Positions 51,645 to 60,852 of a DNA stretch of 64,000 bases are shown here, piece after piece (position 1 is the stretch's first letter; every line of letters starts with the position of its first letter). Below the pieces are notes generated by a model. It had not been told where the DNA came from. It saw nothing but the letters and a program-made list of their open reading frames with translations, and did not search any database. The stretch is from Desulfomicrobium sp. ZS1 (GTDB lineage Bacteria; Desulfobacterota; Desulfovibrionia; Desulfovibrionales; Desulfomicrobiaceae): positions 2,692,001-2,756,000 of the forward strand of contig NZ_CP100351.1 of the NCBI RefSeq assembly GCF_024204645.1, given 5' to 3'. A program made the translations under genes and the position numbers.

Positions 51645-52484
51645 ATGATCGAAATCCGGCTGGTACTGCCGAACAGGCGCGAATTCAGGCGAGACCTTTA
51701 TCGACCCGGAGTCATCTCCCTGTCGAGAATCCTGTGGGGCTCCACGGGCGCGGGGCTGTTTCTGACGCTCATCGCCCTGGCCTGCGACGCCACCGGCGTC
51801 AGCGTGCTCTATCCCCCCCTGGCCGCGACCTGCTTCATCGGCGCAACCTGCACCTACCTGCGCGTGGCCCGGCCCAAATCGGTCATCGTCGGCCATTTCA
51901 TCTCCGCCGTGGGCGGTCTGCTGGGCGTCGCAGCAGGCGAGGCGATGTTTGGCGGCACAGACCTTGCCATCCCCGCCAAACTCGGCCTGGCCGTCTTTTT
52001 TTCGGCCGTGTTCATGCAGATCCTGGACGCCGACCATCCCCCGGCCGCTGCCACCGCAGCCATCCCGGCCATCCTGCCGCTGCCGGTCCCGGCGGCCATG
52101 CTGCCCCTGCACATGGCCTGGGGCGCGGTCCTGGCCGTGGTCTTCACCGTGGTCTGGAACCGCGTCTGGTTCGAATGCCCGGCCCCGGACGAAGGCTGCC
52201 CACGATCATGGCTCAACCTGGGCATGGACAAGCCCGACATCGCCGGCACGGGCATCTGCGTTCTCGCGTCTCTGCTCATGTGCGCCAAACCGTGGAGCGA
52301 GGGCGTCTATACCGCAGGACTCTGGGTCATGTCGGCCGGGCTTGCCGTCATGTCCCTGCATCATTTCTTCGGCGCGCGGGTGCTGGTCGCGCGGGCGGAT
52401 AAATGCCCTGCCGCAGCGCCGATATTGGGCAGATCCGGGCCCATTCCCGGGTCAAACACGAAGGAGGAGAAACATGAACAGTAA
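51645..52484 (+). CDS. HPP family integral membrane protein
   Basis: A 279-residue protein with about five to six transmembrane helices and the eponymous HPP motif in ILDADHPPAAATAAIPAI. The HPP family includes plastid and cyanobacterial nitrite-transport proteins; many members are uncharacterised. GGAG lies before ATG 51645. Its 3' end overlaps the start of the molybdopterin gene by 11 bases, so the two are translationally linked. That coupling suggests anion or substrate transport for the oxidoreductase, which is inference. Confidence 0.85.
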   Translation: MIEIRLVLPNRREFRRDLYRPGVISLSRILWGSTGAGLFLTLIALACDATGVSVLYPPLAATCFIGATCTYLRVARPKSVIVGHFISAVGGLLGVAAGEAMFGGTDLAIPAKLGLAVFFSAVFMQILDADHPPAAATAAIPAILPLPVPAAMLPLHMAWGAVLAVVFTVVWNRVWFECPAPDEGCPRSWLNLGMDKPDIAGTGICVLASLLMCAKPWSEGVYTAGLWVMSAGLAVMSLHHFFGARVLVARADKCPAAAPILGRSGPIPGSNTKEEKHEQ

Positions 52485-54603
52485 ATGGATTCCCACCGTG
52501 TGTTACCATTGCAAGGCCGAATGCCCCATTCTGGCCCGGGTCGAGGACGGCGTGCTCAAGGAAATCCGGGGCAACCCCAGGGCCAGGGGCAAGGCCTGCG
52601 TCAAGGGAATGGCCGGAGTATCGCTGGAGTACAGCCCCGACCGCCTGACTCGGCCCCTGAAACGGGTCGGCAAGCGCGGCGAAGGCAAATTCGAGCCATG
52701 CTCCTGGGACGAGGCCCTGCACGCCATCACCGGGAAGCTCTCAGACCTGCGCGACCGGGGGGATGCGCACAAGCTCACGGCCAGCTTCTTCCCCCACTCC
52801 ATCTCCGACCCCAAATGGCGTTTCCTGAATGCCTACGGCGGCTTCATCAACACGGCCCTGCCGCACTGCGACTCGGCCAAGATCGTGGCCTGCATCAAGG
52901 CCATGGGTGGCGTGCCCAATCATCACATCCCGCCCAACTTCGCTTCCGTGCCGAGGGGCGGGGTCGTCATCCTGGCCGGCCGCCACGCCATGGGCTGCCT
53001 TGATGACGCGGCCGTGCCCCGCGATATTTTGAACGCCAAGGATCGCGGCGCCATCCTCGTGGTCATCGACCCGATCTTCACCGCCGACGCGGCCAAGGCC
53101 GATTGGTGGATCCCCATCAGACCATCCGGGGACACCGCCCTGTTCACGGGCATGACCCATCACATCGTCATGAATGGGCTCTACAACAAGGGATTCGCTC
53201 ATAACTGGATCCGCGAGGGCGACTTCGAAAAGCTCCGGGTCTATCTGGCGGACAAGACCCCCGAGGCCATGAGCAAAATCTGCGATGTCCCGGCCCAGGA
53301 CATCGTGAAGCTGGCCGAGATGTGCGCCTCGGCCCCGTCCGTTGGCGTGGACAGCTTCAAGGGCATCATGCTCGGCCAGGCCCTGGACTTCGGCCATGCC
53401 TGGACCAACTTCCTGGCCGTGACCGGCAACATCGACAACCCCGGCGGCCAGCCCCTGCCCGACCTGACCCCGCTCTCCCCGGTCCTCCCGGCTCCGGCCG
53501 GCCCGGATCTGGCGGCAAAGGGGTGGCACCGCACCGGGCCGGACAAGGACACATTCGGCAAATATTCCTTCATCATGGAGCCGACCTGGTACGAAGCCCA
53601 GGCCATCAAGAACGGTGACCTGAAAGTCCTGATCACGGCGGAGTGCAACCCGGCCCTGACCGAGATGGGTCAGGAAGAATGGCGCAAAGCCGTGACCATG
53701 ACGAACGACAAGGGGGAGTATCAGCTAGAAATGCTGGTCAGCTACGAGATCATGCTCTCCGATACCGCGAGGTACGCCGACTATGTGCTTCCGGACAAAA
53801 GCTACTTCGAGCGCTGGGAGCTGCTCTACATGCCGTGGTGGTACAACTTCGGCCATGGGGTGGCCCTGCGCCAACCGGTGGTCGAAGCGCCGGGCGAATG
53901 CAGGCACTCCAACGAAGTCTTCATCGAACTCGGCAAGCGTCTGTGCCCCGAATACTTCGCCTTCAAGGACGACCTGGAATACTACGACATCCAGCTGGCG
54001 GGCCTTGGCCTGTCCGTGGACAAGCTGCAAGAAATGGGCGGGATCTGGTCGCCCGGAACCACGGGCTTTCGCAAATACGAGCAGAACGGTTTCGGCACCC
54101 CGAGCAAAAAAGTCCATCTGTATTGGGAGGACCTGAAGGACGTAAACCAGGCCATGCCGCGCGTGGGTCTGGCCCCGGAATACGAGGCCAACGCCGGGGA
54201 ATTCCCCTACATCCTCATCTCCTACAGGACCATCTTCCACCAGGGCTCGGGCCAGTGGACCCACAACAACCCGCAGCTGCGCGACCCCATCGGCGGGCTC
54301 ATGGAAAACCCATTGCTCATCAACACGGCCACGGCCAAGAAGCTCGGCATCGAGGACGGAGCGTTGGTCAGCGTGCGCTCCCGAACCGGCAAGCTCAAAG
54401 TCCGGGCCAAATGCACCGAGCGCATCCGACCTGATTGTCTGGGTCTGCATCACGGATTCGGCGCCACTGTCGGCCGGGTGGCAGTACTTGGCGAAGGAGT
54501 CAGCGACAACATCCTCATCCCGGATGCGGGCATGACGCTCGACTGGCAGGATGTCGTCGGCGGAGAATCGCACGTGTCCACCCGCGTCACCGTGGAAGGA
54601 TGA
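52474..54603 (+). CDS. Cytoplasmic molybdopterin oxidoreductase catalytic subunit (PhsA/PsrA-like)
   Basis: A 709-residue catalytic subunit of the complex iron-sulfur molybdoenzyme type. A four-Fe cluster is given by Cys10, Cys13, Cys17 and Cys42 (CYHCKAECP ... KACVKG). LPHCDSAKIV (Cys132) is the probable metal ligand. The molybdopterin core includes GNIDNPGGQ and SDTARYADYVLPDKSYFERWE, with a C-terminal binding domain. There is no Tat signal, unlike exported thiosulfate, polysulfide or DMSO reductases. ATG 52474 follows AAGGAGGAG. It is followed 12 bases later by its ferredoxin subunit. The substrate is unknown; candidates are sulfur compounds or other inorganic acceptors. Confidence 0.87.
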   Translation: MNSKWIPTVCYHCKAECPILARVEDGVLKEIRGNPRARGKACVKGMAGVSLEYSPDRLTRPLKRVGKRGEGKFEPCSWDEALHAITGKLSDLRDRGDAHKLTASFFPHSISDPKWRFLNAYGGFINTALPHCDSAKIVACIKAMGGVPNHHIPPNFASVPRGGVVILAGRHAMGCLDDAAVPRDILNAKDRGAILVVIDPIFTADAAKADWWIPIRPSGDTALFTGMTHHIVMNGLYNKGFAHNWIREGDFEKLRVYLADKTPEAMSKICDVPAQDIVKLAEMCASAPSVGVDSFKGIMLGQALDFGHAWTNFLAVTGNIDNPGGQPLPDLTPLSPVLPAPAGPDLAAKGWHRTGPDKDTFGKYSFIMEPTWYEAQAIKNGDLKVLITAECNPALTEMGQEEWRKAVTMTNDKGEYQLEMLVSYEIMLSDTARYADYVLPDKSYFERWELLYMPWWYNFGHGVALRQPVVEAPGECRHSNEVFIELGKRLCPEYFAFKDDLEYYDIQLAGLGLSVDKLQEMGGIWSPGTTGFRKYEQNGFGTPSKKVHLYWEDLKDVNQAMPRVGLAPEYEANAGEFPYILISYRTIFHQGSGQWTHNNPQLRDPIGGLMENPLLINTATAKKLGIEDGALVSVRSRTGKLKVRAKCTERIRPDCLGLHHGFGATVGRVAVLGEGVSDNILIPDAGMTLDWQDVVGGESHVSTRVTVEG

Positions 54604-54615
54604 AGGAGGCAAACC

Positions 54616-55173
54616 ATGAAACAATTAAGTCTCGCCATTGACCTGGACCGCTGCATAGGCTGCAAGACCTGCGTGGCGGCCTGCCGCAACTATCACGGCC
54701 TTACAGACCACGCCACGGACGTGCCGGGCATGATTCCCTATTACCTGCGCGTGGAAAGCGACCGCCAGGGCACCTACCCGGACATCGCCATCCGTTCCTG
54801 GGTCATGCCCTGCCAGCACTGCAAGAACGCGGCCTGCATCAAGGCGTGTAAGGCCGAAGCCATCGTCAAGGATACTGAGACCGGCATCGTGCGCATCCTG
54901 GCGGACAAGTGCCGGGGCAGCCGCGACTGCATCGAGGCCTGCCCGTACGGAGTCATCCAGTTCGACGCGGCCAGAAACAAGGCCCACAAATGCGACCTGT
55001 GCTGGGACCGGGTGCATGTGGGCGAAAAGCCGGTCTGCGCCGAGGTCTGCCTGACCGACGCCATCCGCTTCGGAGAAAAGGAAATCCTGAAAATGGAGCT
55101 TGAGGCCGAGGGCAAGGAAATCGTGAAAAAGATGAGCGCCCAGTCCATACTCTACTTTCGCACGCCCAAGTAA
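54616..55173 (+). CDS. Four-cluster ferredoxin-like subunit (PhsB/NrfC type)
   Basis: A 185-residue iron-sulfur protein. Four cysteine clusters are visible: CIGCKTCVAAC, CQHCKNAACIKAC, a CRGSRDCIEACPYG unit and CDLCWDRVHVGEKPVCAEVC. This is the standard electron-transfer subunit of molybdoenzymes such as polysulfide and formate dehydrogenases. A good ribosome-binding site (GAAGGAGG) lies upstream of ATG 54616. No NrfD- or cytochrome-type membrane subunit follows. A 12-bp hairpin stands after its stop. Confidence 0.92.
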   Translation: MKQLSLAIDLDRCIGCKTCVAACRNYHGLTDHATDVPGMIPYYLRVESDRQGTYPDIAIRSWVMPCQHCKNAACIKACKAEAIVKDTETGIVRILADKCRGSRDCIEACPYGVIQFDAARNKAHKCDLCWDRVHVGEKPVCAEVCLTDAIRFGEKEILKMELEAEGKEIVKKMSAQSILYFRTPK

Positions 55174-55195
55174 GGCGGGGATCACGGCATGAAAA

Positions 55196-55229
55196 CGGCG
55201 GGCCGCAGGCGCAAACTTGCGGCCCGCCG
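55196..55229 (+). terminator. Hairpin after the ferredoxin gene
   Basis: A 12-bp perfect stem (CGGCGGGCCGCA, 55196-55207, with 55218-55229) and 10-nt loop. No T-run follows, so termination would be weak or Rho-assisted. Confidence 0.55.
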
Positions 55230-55336
55230 CGACGTCATGCGAAATCGTTCCCGCATTGACCATGCCCTCCTGCGCCGCTAGTCTGAAGCCCCGGCCGGAC
55301 CGTTCCAGCCCACACCCGTCAACCGGCGCAAATACC

Positions 55337-56329
55337 ATGACCACCCGACACATCCTCTCCACCGGCCAGCGCCTGTGCTTCGACGCCGCCGGAAGGCCTG
55401 TGGAGTGCACCGGCACGGGCCAGGACGGCGAATTCCGCACAGGCGAAGCCTGGCCTAAACCGCGCTTCGCGCCGCGAGGCGAAGACCTTGCCCTGGACCG
55501 GCTGACGGGACTGGTCTGGCCCCGCATCGCCTCTGTGGGAGACTTTCCCATGTCCTGGACCGAGGCACTGGACGCAGTGGACCGGATGAACGAGGAAAAC
55601 GCCTTCGGCCATGCCGACTGGCGATTGCCGAACCGCCGCGAGCTTTCCAGCCTAGTCAGCTACAGCCACCACCGCCCGGCCCTGCCCACCGGGCACCCCT
55701 TCACGGTCAGCCAGATATGGTACTGGACCTCGACCACGGCCGACATTGCTCCTGACTGCGCTTGGCGCGTGCATCTGGAAGGCGGCCGCATGTTCTACGG
55801 TGACAAGACCCGCGACGCCATGGTCTGGCCGGTGCGCGGAAAAAACGATGTTCTTGCCCGCACAGGGCAACGACGATGCTGGGACGCTTTGGGGGCGGTC
55901 ATCGACTGCGTCGCCACGGGCCAGGACGGGGATCTACGCAGCGGCGCACCGTGGCTGGAACCGCGTTTTGCCATGGAAGAAGACGGGGTACGCGATCTGC
56001 TGACTGGACTTTTGTGGGCGAGGTCAACGGATCATCAGGGGCGCTGCACGTGGGAAGAAGCCTTGCTGGCCGCGAAAAGACAGCGCAAGAAGGGCCGCAA
56101 ATGGCGTCTGCCAAGCATCCGCGAGCTGGAATCGCTGGTCGACGCCGAGCACCACAACCCCGCCCTGCCCTCGAATCATCCCTTCACGGATATCCGCGAA
56201 GCCTACTGGTCCTCGACCAGCAGCGCCTATGCCCCGGATTGGGCCTACTGCCTGTATCTGCACAAGGGGGCCGTGGGCGTGGGATTCAAGGCCAAGCGGG
56301 AATTCCACGCCTGGCTTGTGGCCATCTGA
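55337..56329 (+). CDS. Tandem DUF1566 (Lcl C-terminal-like) domain protein
   Basis: A 330-residue protein formed by two similar halves. First half: LTGLVWP, WRLPNRRELSSLVSY, WYWTSTT, WPVRG. Second half: LTGLLWARSTDH, WRLPSIRELESLVD, YWSSTSS, FHAWLV. Each half matches the DUF1566 fold seen in surface and phage-tail ligand-binding proteins. No signal peptide is visible. ATG 55337 was chosen because the sequence resemblance begins there. Convergent with the formate dehydrogenase operon. Confidence 0.82.
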   Translation: MTTRHILSTGQRLCFDAAGRPVECTGTGQDGEFRTGEAWPKPRFAPRGEDLALDRLTGLVWPRIASVGDFPMSWTEALDAVDRMNEENAFGHADWRLPNRRELSSLVSYSHHRPALPTGHPFTVSQIWYWTSTTADIAPDCAWRVHLEGGRMFYGDKTRDAMVWPVRGKNDVLARTGQRRCWDALGAVIDCVATGQDGDLRSGAPWLEPRFAMEEDGVRDLLTGLLWARSTDHQGRCTWEEALLAAKRQRKKGRKWRLPSIRELESLVDAEHHNPALPSNHPFTDIREAYWSSTSSAYAPDWAYCLYLHKGAVGVGFKAKREFHAWLVAI

Positions 56330-56342
56330 ATACGGCGCGGCC

Positions 56343-59003
56343 TCATTCAGGCTCGATACGCACCGCGCAGACCTTGAACTCCGGAATCCTGGCCGCCGCG
56401 TCGTGGGCGGAATTGGTCAGCACGTTGGCCGCCGCCTCGGCGAAATGGAAAGGAATGAAAACCATGCCCGGCGCGACCCGGTCCGTCAGCAGGGCCGTGA
56501 CCGTGATCTCCCCCCGCCTCGACGCGACACGGACCTGCTGGCCGGATACGATTTGAAGCCGCTTTGCATCCTCCGGATGAATCTCTGCCTGGCATTCGGG
56601 CACGAGCCTGTTCAGCCCCTCGTTTTTGCGGGTCATGGTGCCGGTGTGGTAATGCTCAAGCACCCGGCCGGTACTGAGCAGAAAAGGATAGTCCGCGTCC
56701 GGCATCTCCGCCGGGGCTTGCGGATGCGTGGCTACAAAACGCCCCCTGCCCCGGGGAAAGGTCTCGCGGTGCAGGATGGGGGTGCCGGGATGGGCCGCAT
56801 CCGGACAGGGCCAGATAAGGCCCTCCCCCTTGATGCGCCGGTAGTCGATGCCGCCGTATATGGGCGCGGCCAGAACGATCTCGCGCATGATCTCCCTGGG
56901 ATGATCATACCCCATGGATACGCCCAGACGCGGTCCCAGAAGATTCAAAATGCGCCAGTCGGGAAGCGCCTGACCCGGACACGGCACTGCCGAACGCACG
57001 CGCTGCACACGGCGGTCGGTGTTGGTGAAGGTGCCGTCCTTTTCCAGCGCGGACGCCGCAGGCAGAACCACATCGGCCAGCCGCGCCGTCTCGGTCAGGA
57101 AAATGTCCTGCACGACCAGAAAATCAAGGCCCGCCAGCCGGGCCTGCACATGGGAGACGTCCGCATCCGACACGGCAGGGTTCTCGCCCATGACGTACAT
57201 GGCCCGGACCTGCGGAGTGGCGAACATCTCCGTGGCGGTCAGGCCGGGATTCTTGGACAGCGACGTCTTCCACAGGCTTTCCATCCGGCCCAAAACAGCA
57301 TCGTCGTCCACCCGCCCGTATCCGGGCAAGACGCCCGGCAAGCCGCCCATATCGCAGGAGCCCTGCACGTTGTTCTGCCCCCGTAAGGGGTTGATCCCCG
57401 CCCCCGGCCGCCCGACCTGGCCGCAAAGCAAGGCCAGATTGGCCAGGGCCAGCACCGTGTCCGTGCCGCAGGTGTGCTGGGTGATGCCCATGCAATACAG
57501 GATCGTCGCCGCCCCGGCGCGGGCATACAGGCGAGCCGCCCGCGTAAGGTCGGCGGCGGGAATTCCGGTCACGGACTGTACGTATTCAGGGGTATATGGC
57601 CCTAACGCTTCGCGCAATTCCTCGAACCCTTCGGTGCGGCTATCGATGAAGGCACGATTTTCCAGGCCTTCGCGCAGGATGACGTGCATGAGCCCGTTGA
57701 TCCAGGCGATGTCCGTGCCGGGCCTCGGCCGCAGCCAGAGATGGGCATGGCGAGTCAGGCCGATGGCGCGCGGGTCCACGACCACAAGCGTAGCTCCGGA
57801 GCGAGCCGCGCGCTTGATGCGGCTTGCGAACACGGGGTGGGTCTCGGTGGTGTTGGAACCGGTGACCAGGATCACCTCGGCATTGCCCACATCAGCCATG
57901 GGATTGGTCGCCGAAGCGCTGCCGAAAGCCTCTACCAGAGCCACAAGGGATGAGGCGTGACACAGCCGCGCGCAGTGGTCCACGTTATTGGTGCCAAGAC
58001 ACCGCGCGAGCTTCTGGAACAGATAATTTTCCTCGTTGGTGCAGCGGGCCGAGGCCAGAAAACCCAGGGCCTGCGGCCCGTGCTCTTCACGCACGGCCAG
58101 GAGACGGGACGCCACCATGTCAAGCGCCTCGTCCCACCCGGCAGGGACAAGCTCTCCGTCCCTCCGTATGAGCGGGGTGGTCAGTCGATCGGGATGCGCG
58201 GTGAAATCCAGGGCGAAGCGGCCCTTGACGCACAGGCTGCCTTCGTTATGCCCGTCCTCGGCTCCCCGCACGTGCTGGATGCGACCGCCCTGCACATACA
58301 CATCCATCTGACAGCCCACACCGCAATATGGGCAGGTCGTGCGCACCGGGCGCGTCTCGCACAGGCGCGGCTTCTGACGGGCGTCGACCATGCTGAGCGC
58401 CCCTGTCGGGCAGACCTGCAGGCACTCGCCGCAGAACACGCAGGCCGACTCGGCCAGCGAGGTGTCGCACCCGGCCACGATCTTGGTGGCCGCGCCGCGA
58501 TAGCCGAAGTCGATGGCCTCGTTGACCTGCACCTCGTTGCAGGCCTGCACGCAGCGGCCGCAGAGGATGCATTTGGAAAAATCGCGGACGATGAAGGGGT
58601 TGCCCGTCTCGGGCCGGTAGCGCGGCTTCGTGCGCTCAAAAGTTCCTGTGCCCACGCCGTAACGGTAGGCCAGACTCTGCAAAGTGCAATCACCAGCCGC
58701 CGGGCAGAGCAGGCAGTCGTGATTGCCGGAGTCGAGCATGAGGCGCAGGACCGTCTTGCGGGCGCGGAGCACGCGCTCCGAATCGGTATGCACGATCATG
58801 CCCTCGGACGCAGGCGCCGCGCAGGACGCGACCAGGGTGCGCGCCCCCCAGACCTCCACCACGCAGATGCGGCACGCACCCGTGGGCGTGCAGCCGGGCA
58901 GATGGCACAGGGTCGGAATGAAGATGCCGTGGTCCGTGGCCACTTCGAGAATCGTCTGTCCGGGAGAGAAGACGCACGGCGTATCGTTGATAGTCAGTTC
59001 CAT
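56343..59003 (-). CDS. NAD-dependent formate dehydrogenase catalytic subunit, Cys-type
   Basis: An 886-residue soluble molybdo/tungsto-enzyme. The N-terminal NuoG-like [2Fe-2S] domain has Cys33, Cys44, Cys47 and Cys61. Further FeS motifs follow, including CILCGRCVQAC and CVFCGECLQVCP. The catalytic module has the CPYCGVGCQ cluster and HCARLCHASSLV, where Cys348 is the expected metal ligand in place of selenocysteine. GQNNVQGSCDMG and VLEHYHTGTMTRKN are typical of formate dehydrogenase. ATG 59003 follows GGAGAG. With the two preceding genes it should reversibly couple formate and CO2 to NAD(H), possibly with bifurcation. Confidence 0.9.
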   Translation of the reverse strand: MELTINDTPCVFSPGQTILEVATDHGIFIPTLCHLPGCTPTGACRICVVEVWGARTLVASCAAPASEGMIVHTDSERVLRARKTVLRLMLDSGNHDCLLCPAAGDCTLQSLAYRYGVGTGTFERTKPRYRPETGNPFIVRDFSKCILCGRCVQACNEVQVNEAIDFGYRGAATKIVAGCDTSLAESACVFCGECLQVCPTGALSMVDARQKPRLCETRPVRTTCPYCGVGCQMDVYVQGGRIQHVRGAEDGHNEGSLCVKGRFALDFTAHPDRLTTPLIRRDGELVPAGWDEALDMVASRLLAVREEHGPQALGFLASARCTNEENYLFQKLARCLGTNNVDHCARLCHASSLVALVEAFGSASATNPMADVGNAEVILVTGSNTTETHPVFASRIKRAARSGATLVVVDPRAIGLTRHAHLWLRPRPGTDIAWINGLMHVILREGLENRAFIDSRTEGFEELREALGPYTPEYVQSVTGIPAADLTRAARLYARAGAATILYCMGITQHTCGTDTVLALANLALLCGQVGRPGAGINPLRGQNNVQGSCDMGGLPGVLPGYGRVDDDAVLGRMESLWKTSLSKNPGLTATEMFATPQVRAMYVMGENPAVSDADVSHVQARLAGLDFLVVQDIFLTETARLADVVLPAASALEKDGTFTNTDRRVQRVRSAVPCPGQALPDWRILNLLGPRLGVSMGYDHPREIMREIVLAAPIYGGIDYRRIKGEGLIWPCPDAAHPGTPILHRETFPRGRGRFVATHPQAPAEMPDADYPFLLSTGRVLEHYHTGTMTRKNEGLNRLVPECQAEIHPEDAKRLQIVSGQQVRVASRRGEITVTALLTDRVAPGMVFIPFHFAEAAANVLTNSAHDAAARIPEFKVCAVRIEPE

Positions 59004-59013
59004 GGTCTCTCCG

Positions 59014-60852
59014 TCAGTCGATGCAGTCAAAAGGACAAGCCGAAAAGCAGGCTAGGCACCGCACGCATTTCTCACGGTCGATGCGGGCGGTCTGTTTTTT
59101 GGCCCAGATCACGGCCCCGGCCGGACATGCCTTGTGGCACAGCCCGCATTTGCGGCAGCGCGACTCGTCCACCTCGAATTTGAGCAGGGCCACGCAGCGT
59201 TTGGCCGGACAGCGCTTGTCCGTGATGTGAGCCTCGAATTCGTCCCGGAAATGGCGCAGAGCCGACAAAATTGGATTGGACGCGGTCTGGCCCAGGCCGC
59301 ACAGGGACGCGTCGGTGATGACGGCGGCCAGATCTTCCAGGGTGCGCAGATCACCGGGCTCGCCCCGTCCTTCGCAGATGCGGGTCAGGATTTCGAGCTG
59401 CCGTCTGGTCCCTTCCCGGCAGGGCGTGCACTTGCCGCAGGATTCGTCCTGGATGAAATCCATGAAAAAGCGGGCCATGTCGACCATGCAGGTGCGGTCG
59501 TTCATGACGATGACCCCGCCCGAGCCCATGATGGCTCCGGCCTTGGCGATGGCCTCATAGTCCACGGGCGTGTCCAGCAGGTGCGCCGGGATGCTCCCGC
59601 CGGACGGGCCGCCGAGCTGCACGGCCTTGCATGTGCGCTTGCCGGGCACCCCGCCGCCGATGTCGTTCACCAGCACGGACAGGGGTGTGCCCATGTCCAC
59701 CTCAACCAGCCCGATGTTGTTCACGTCGCCGGACAGGGCGAAGACCTTGGTACCCTTGCTGCCTTCGGTGCCGATGCTGGCGTAGTGCCCACCGCCGAGA
59801 CGGATGATGCGCCCGACATTTGCCAGGGTCTCGACGTTGTTCAGGACCGTCGGCCTGCCCCACAAACCCTGCTGCGCCGGGAATGGCGGCCGGGGACGGG
59901 GCATGCCGCGCCGGCCTTCGATGGAGCGCATAAGCGCCGTCTCCTCGCCGCAGACAAAGGCTCCCGCGCCCTGGTAGATTTCAAGGTCAAAGGAAAAATC
60001 GCTACCCAGGATGTTCTCCCCGAGAAGGCCGAGTTCCCGGGCCTGCCCGATGGCGACCGTCAGGCGCTGGATGGCCAGGGGGTATTCGGAACGGCAGTAG
60101 ATGTAGCCCTGATGCGCGCCGATGGCCACGGCCGCGATGATCATGCCCTCCAGCACCGCATGCGGGTCGGATTCGAGGATGGAGCGGTCCATGAACGCGC
60201 CGGGGTCGCCCTCGTCGGCGTTGCAGAGCACGTACTTCACATCGCCGGGCGAAGCGGCCGCGAACTTCCATTTCAGGCCCGTGGGAAACCCCGCTCCTCC
60301 GCGCCCGCGCAGGCCGGAAAGGCGCATCTCCTCGATGATGCCCTCCGGCGCCATGTCGAAAAGCGCCTTGACCAGACCCTGGTAGCCGTCATGGGCGATG
60401 GCGTGGCCGATATTTTCGGGATCGATGCGGCCCTTGTTGCGCAGGGTCCAGGGCCGCTGCAGGGCAAAGAAAGGGATCTCGTGCATGGAGGCCACGGCCT
60501 GACCCGCCGGATCACGGTAAAGCAGCCGCTGCACGGGCTCGCCGCCCGCCGAGGCGACCACATCGGCCGCATCCTCGACGCGCACCTTGCAGTACAGGAT
60601 CCCGCCGGGCTGCATAATGACCACCGGCCCCAGGGCGCAGAAGCCATTGCATCCCGTTTCGATGACCTGCACGCAGCCCCCCTGCCGCGCGACCTCCTCG
60701 CGCAGGGCCGCGATGAGCGGGATGGAGCCTGTGGCGTGGCAGCCCGTACCGCTGCAGCAGAAGATGCGCGGCGCGGCCGTGTCCAGAAGCGCCTTCTCCC
60801 GGCCCCGCAGGGCCAGGAGTCCGGCGCGGTCGATTTTACCTGACGCGTTCAT
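59014..60852 (-). CDS. NuoF-like NADH/FMN subunit of formate dehydrogenase
   Basis: A 612-residue fusion. An N-terminal thioredoxin-like domain (CCSGTGCHATGS ... CNGFCALGP) is followed by the NuoF core with RGRGGAGFPTGLKWKF (NADH site), EGDPGAFMDRSI (FMN site), GAGAFVCGEETALM, and ESCGKCTPCREGTRR for its four-Fe cluster. Two C-terminal ferredoxin-type clusters close it (CRKCGLCHKACP, CVRCLACFSACP). This layout occurs in NAD-linked formate dehydrogenases and bifurcating hydrogenases. Overlap of 4 bases with the NuoE-like gene shows operon coupling. Confidence 0.92.
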   Translation of the reverse strand: MNASGKIDRAGLLALRGREKALLDTAAPRIFCCSGTGCHATGSIPLIAALREEVARQGGCVQVIETGCNGFCALGPVVIMQPGGILYCKVRVEDAADVVASAGGEPVQRLLYRDPAGQAVASMHEIPFFALQRPWTLRNKGRIDPENIGHAIAHDGYQGLVKALFDMAPEGIIEEMRLSGLRGRGGAGFPTGLKWKFAAASPGDVKYVLCNADEGDPGAFMDRSILESDPHAVLEGMIIAAVAIGAHQGYIYCRSEYPLAIQRLTVAIGQARELGLLGENILGSDFSFDLEIYQGAGAFVCGEETALMRSIEGRRGMPRPRPPFPAQQGLWGRPTVLNNVETLANVGRIIRLGGGHYASIGTEGSKGTKVFALSGDVNNIGLVEVDMGTPLSVLVNDIGGGVPGKRTCKAVQLGGPSGGSIPAHLLDTPVDYEAIAKAGAIMGSGGVIVMNDRTCMVDMARFFMDFIQDESCGKCTPCREGTRRQLEILTRICEGRGEPGDLRTLEDLAAVITDASLCGLGQTASNPILSALRHFRDEFEAHITDKRCPAKRCVALLKFEVDESRCRKCGLCHKACPAGAVIWAKKQTARIDREKCVRCLACFSACPFDCID

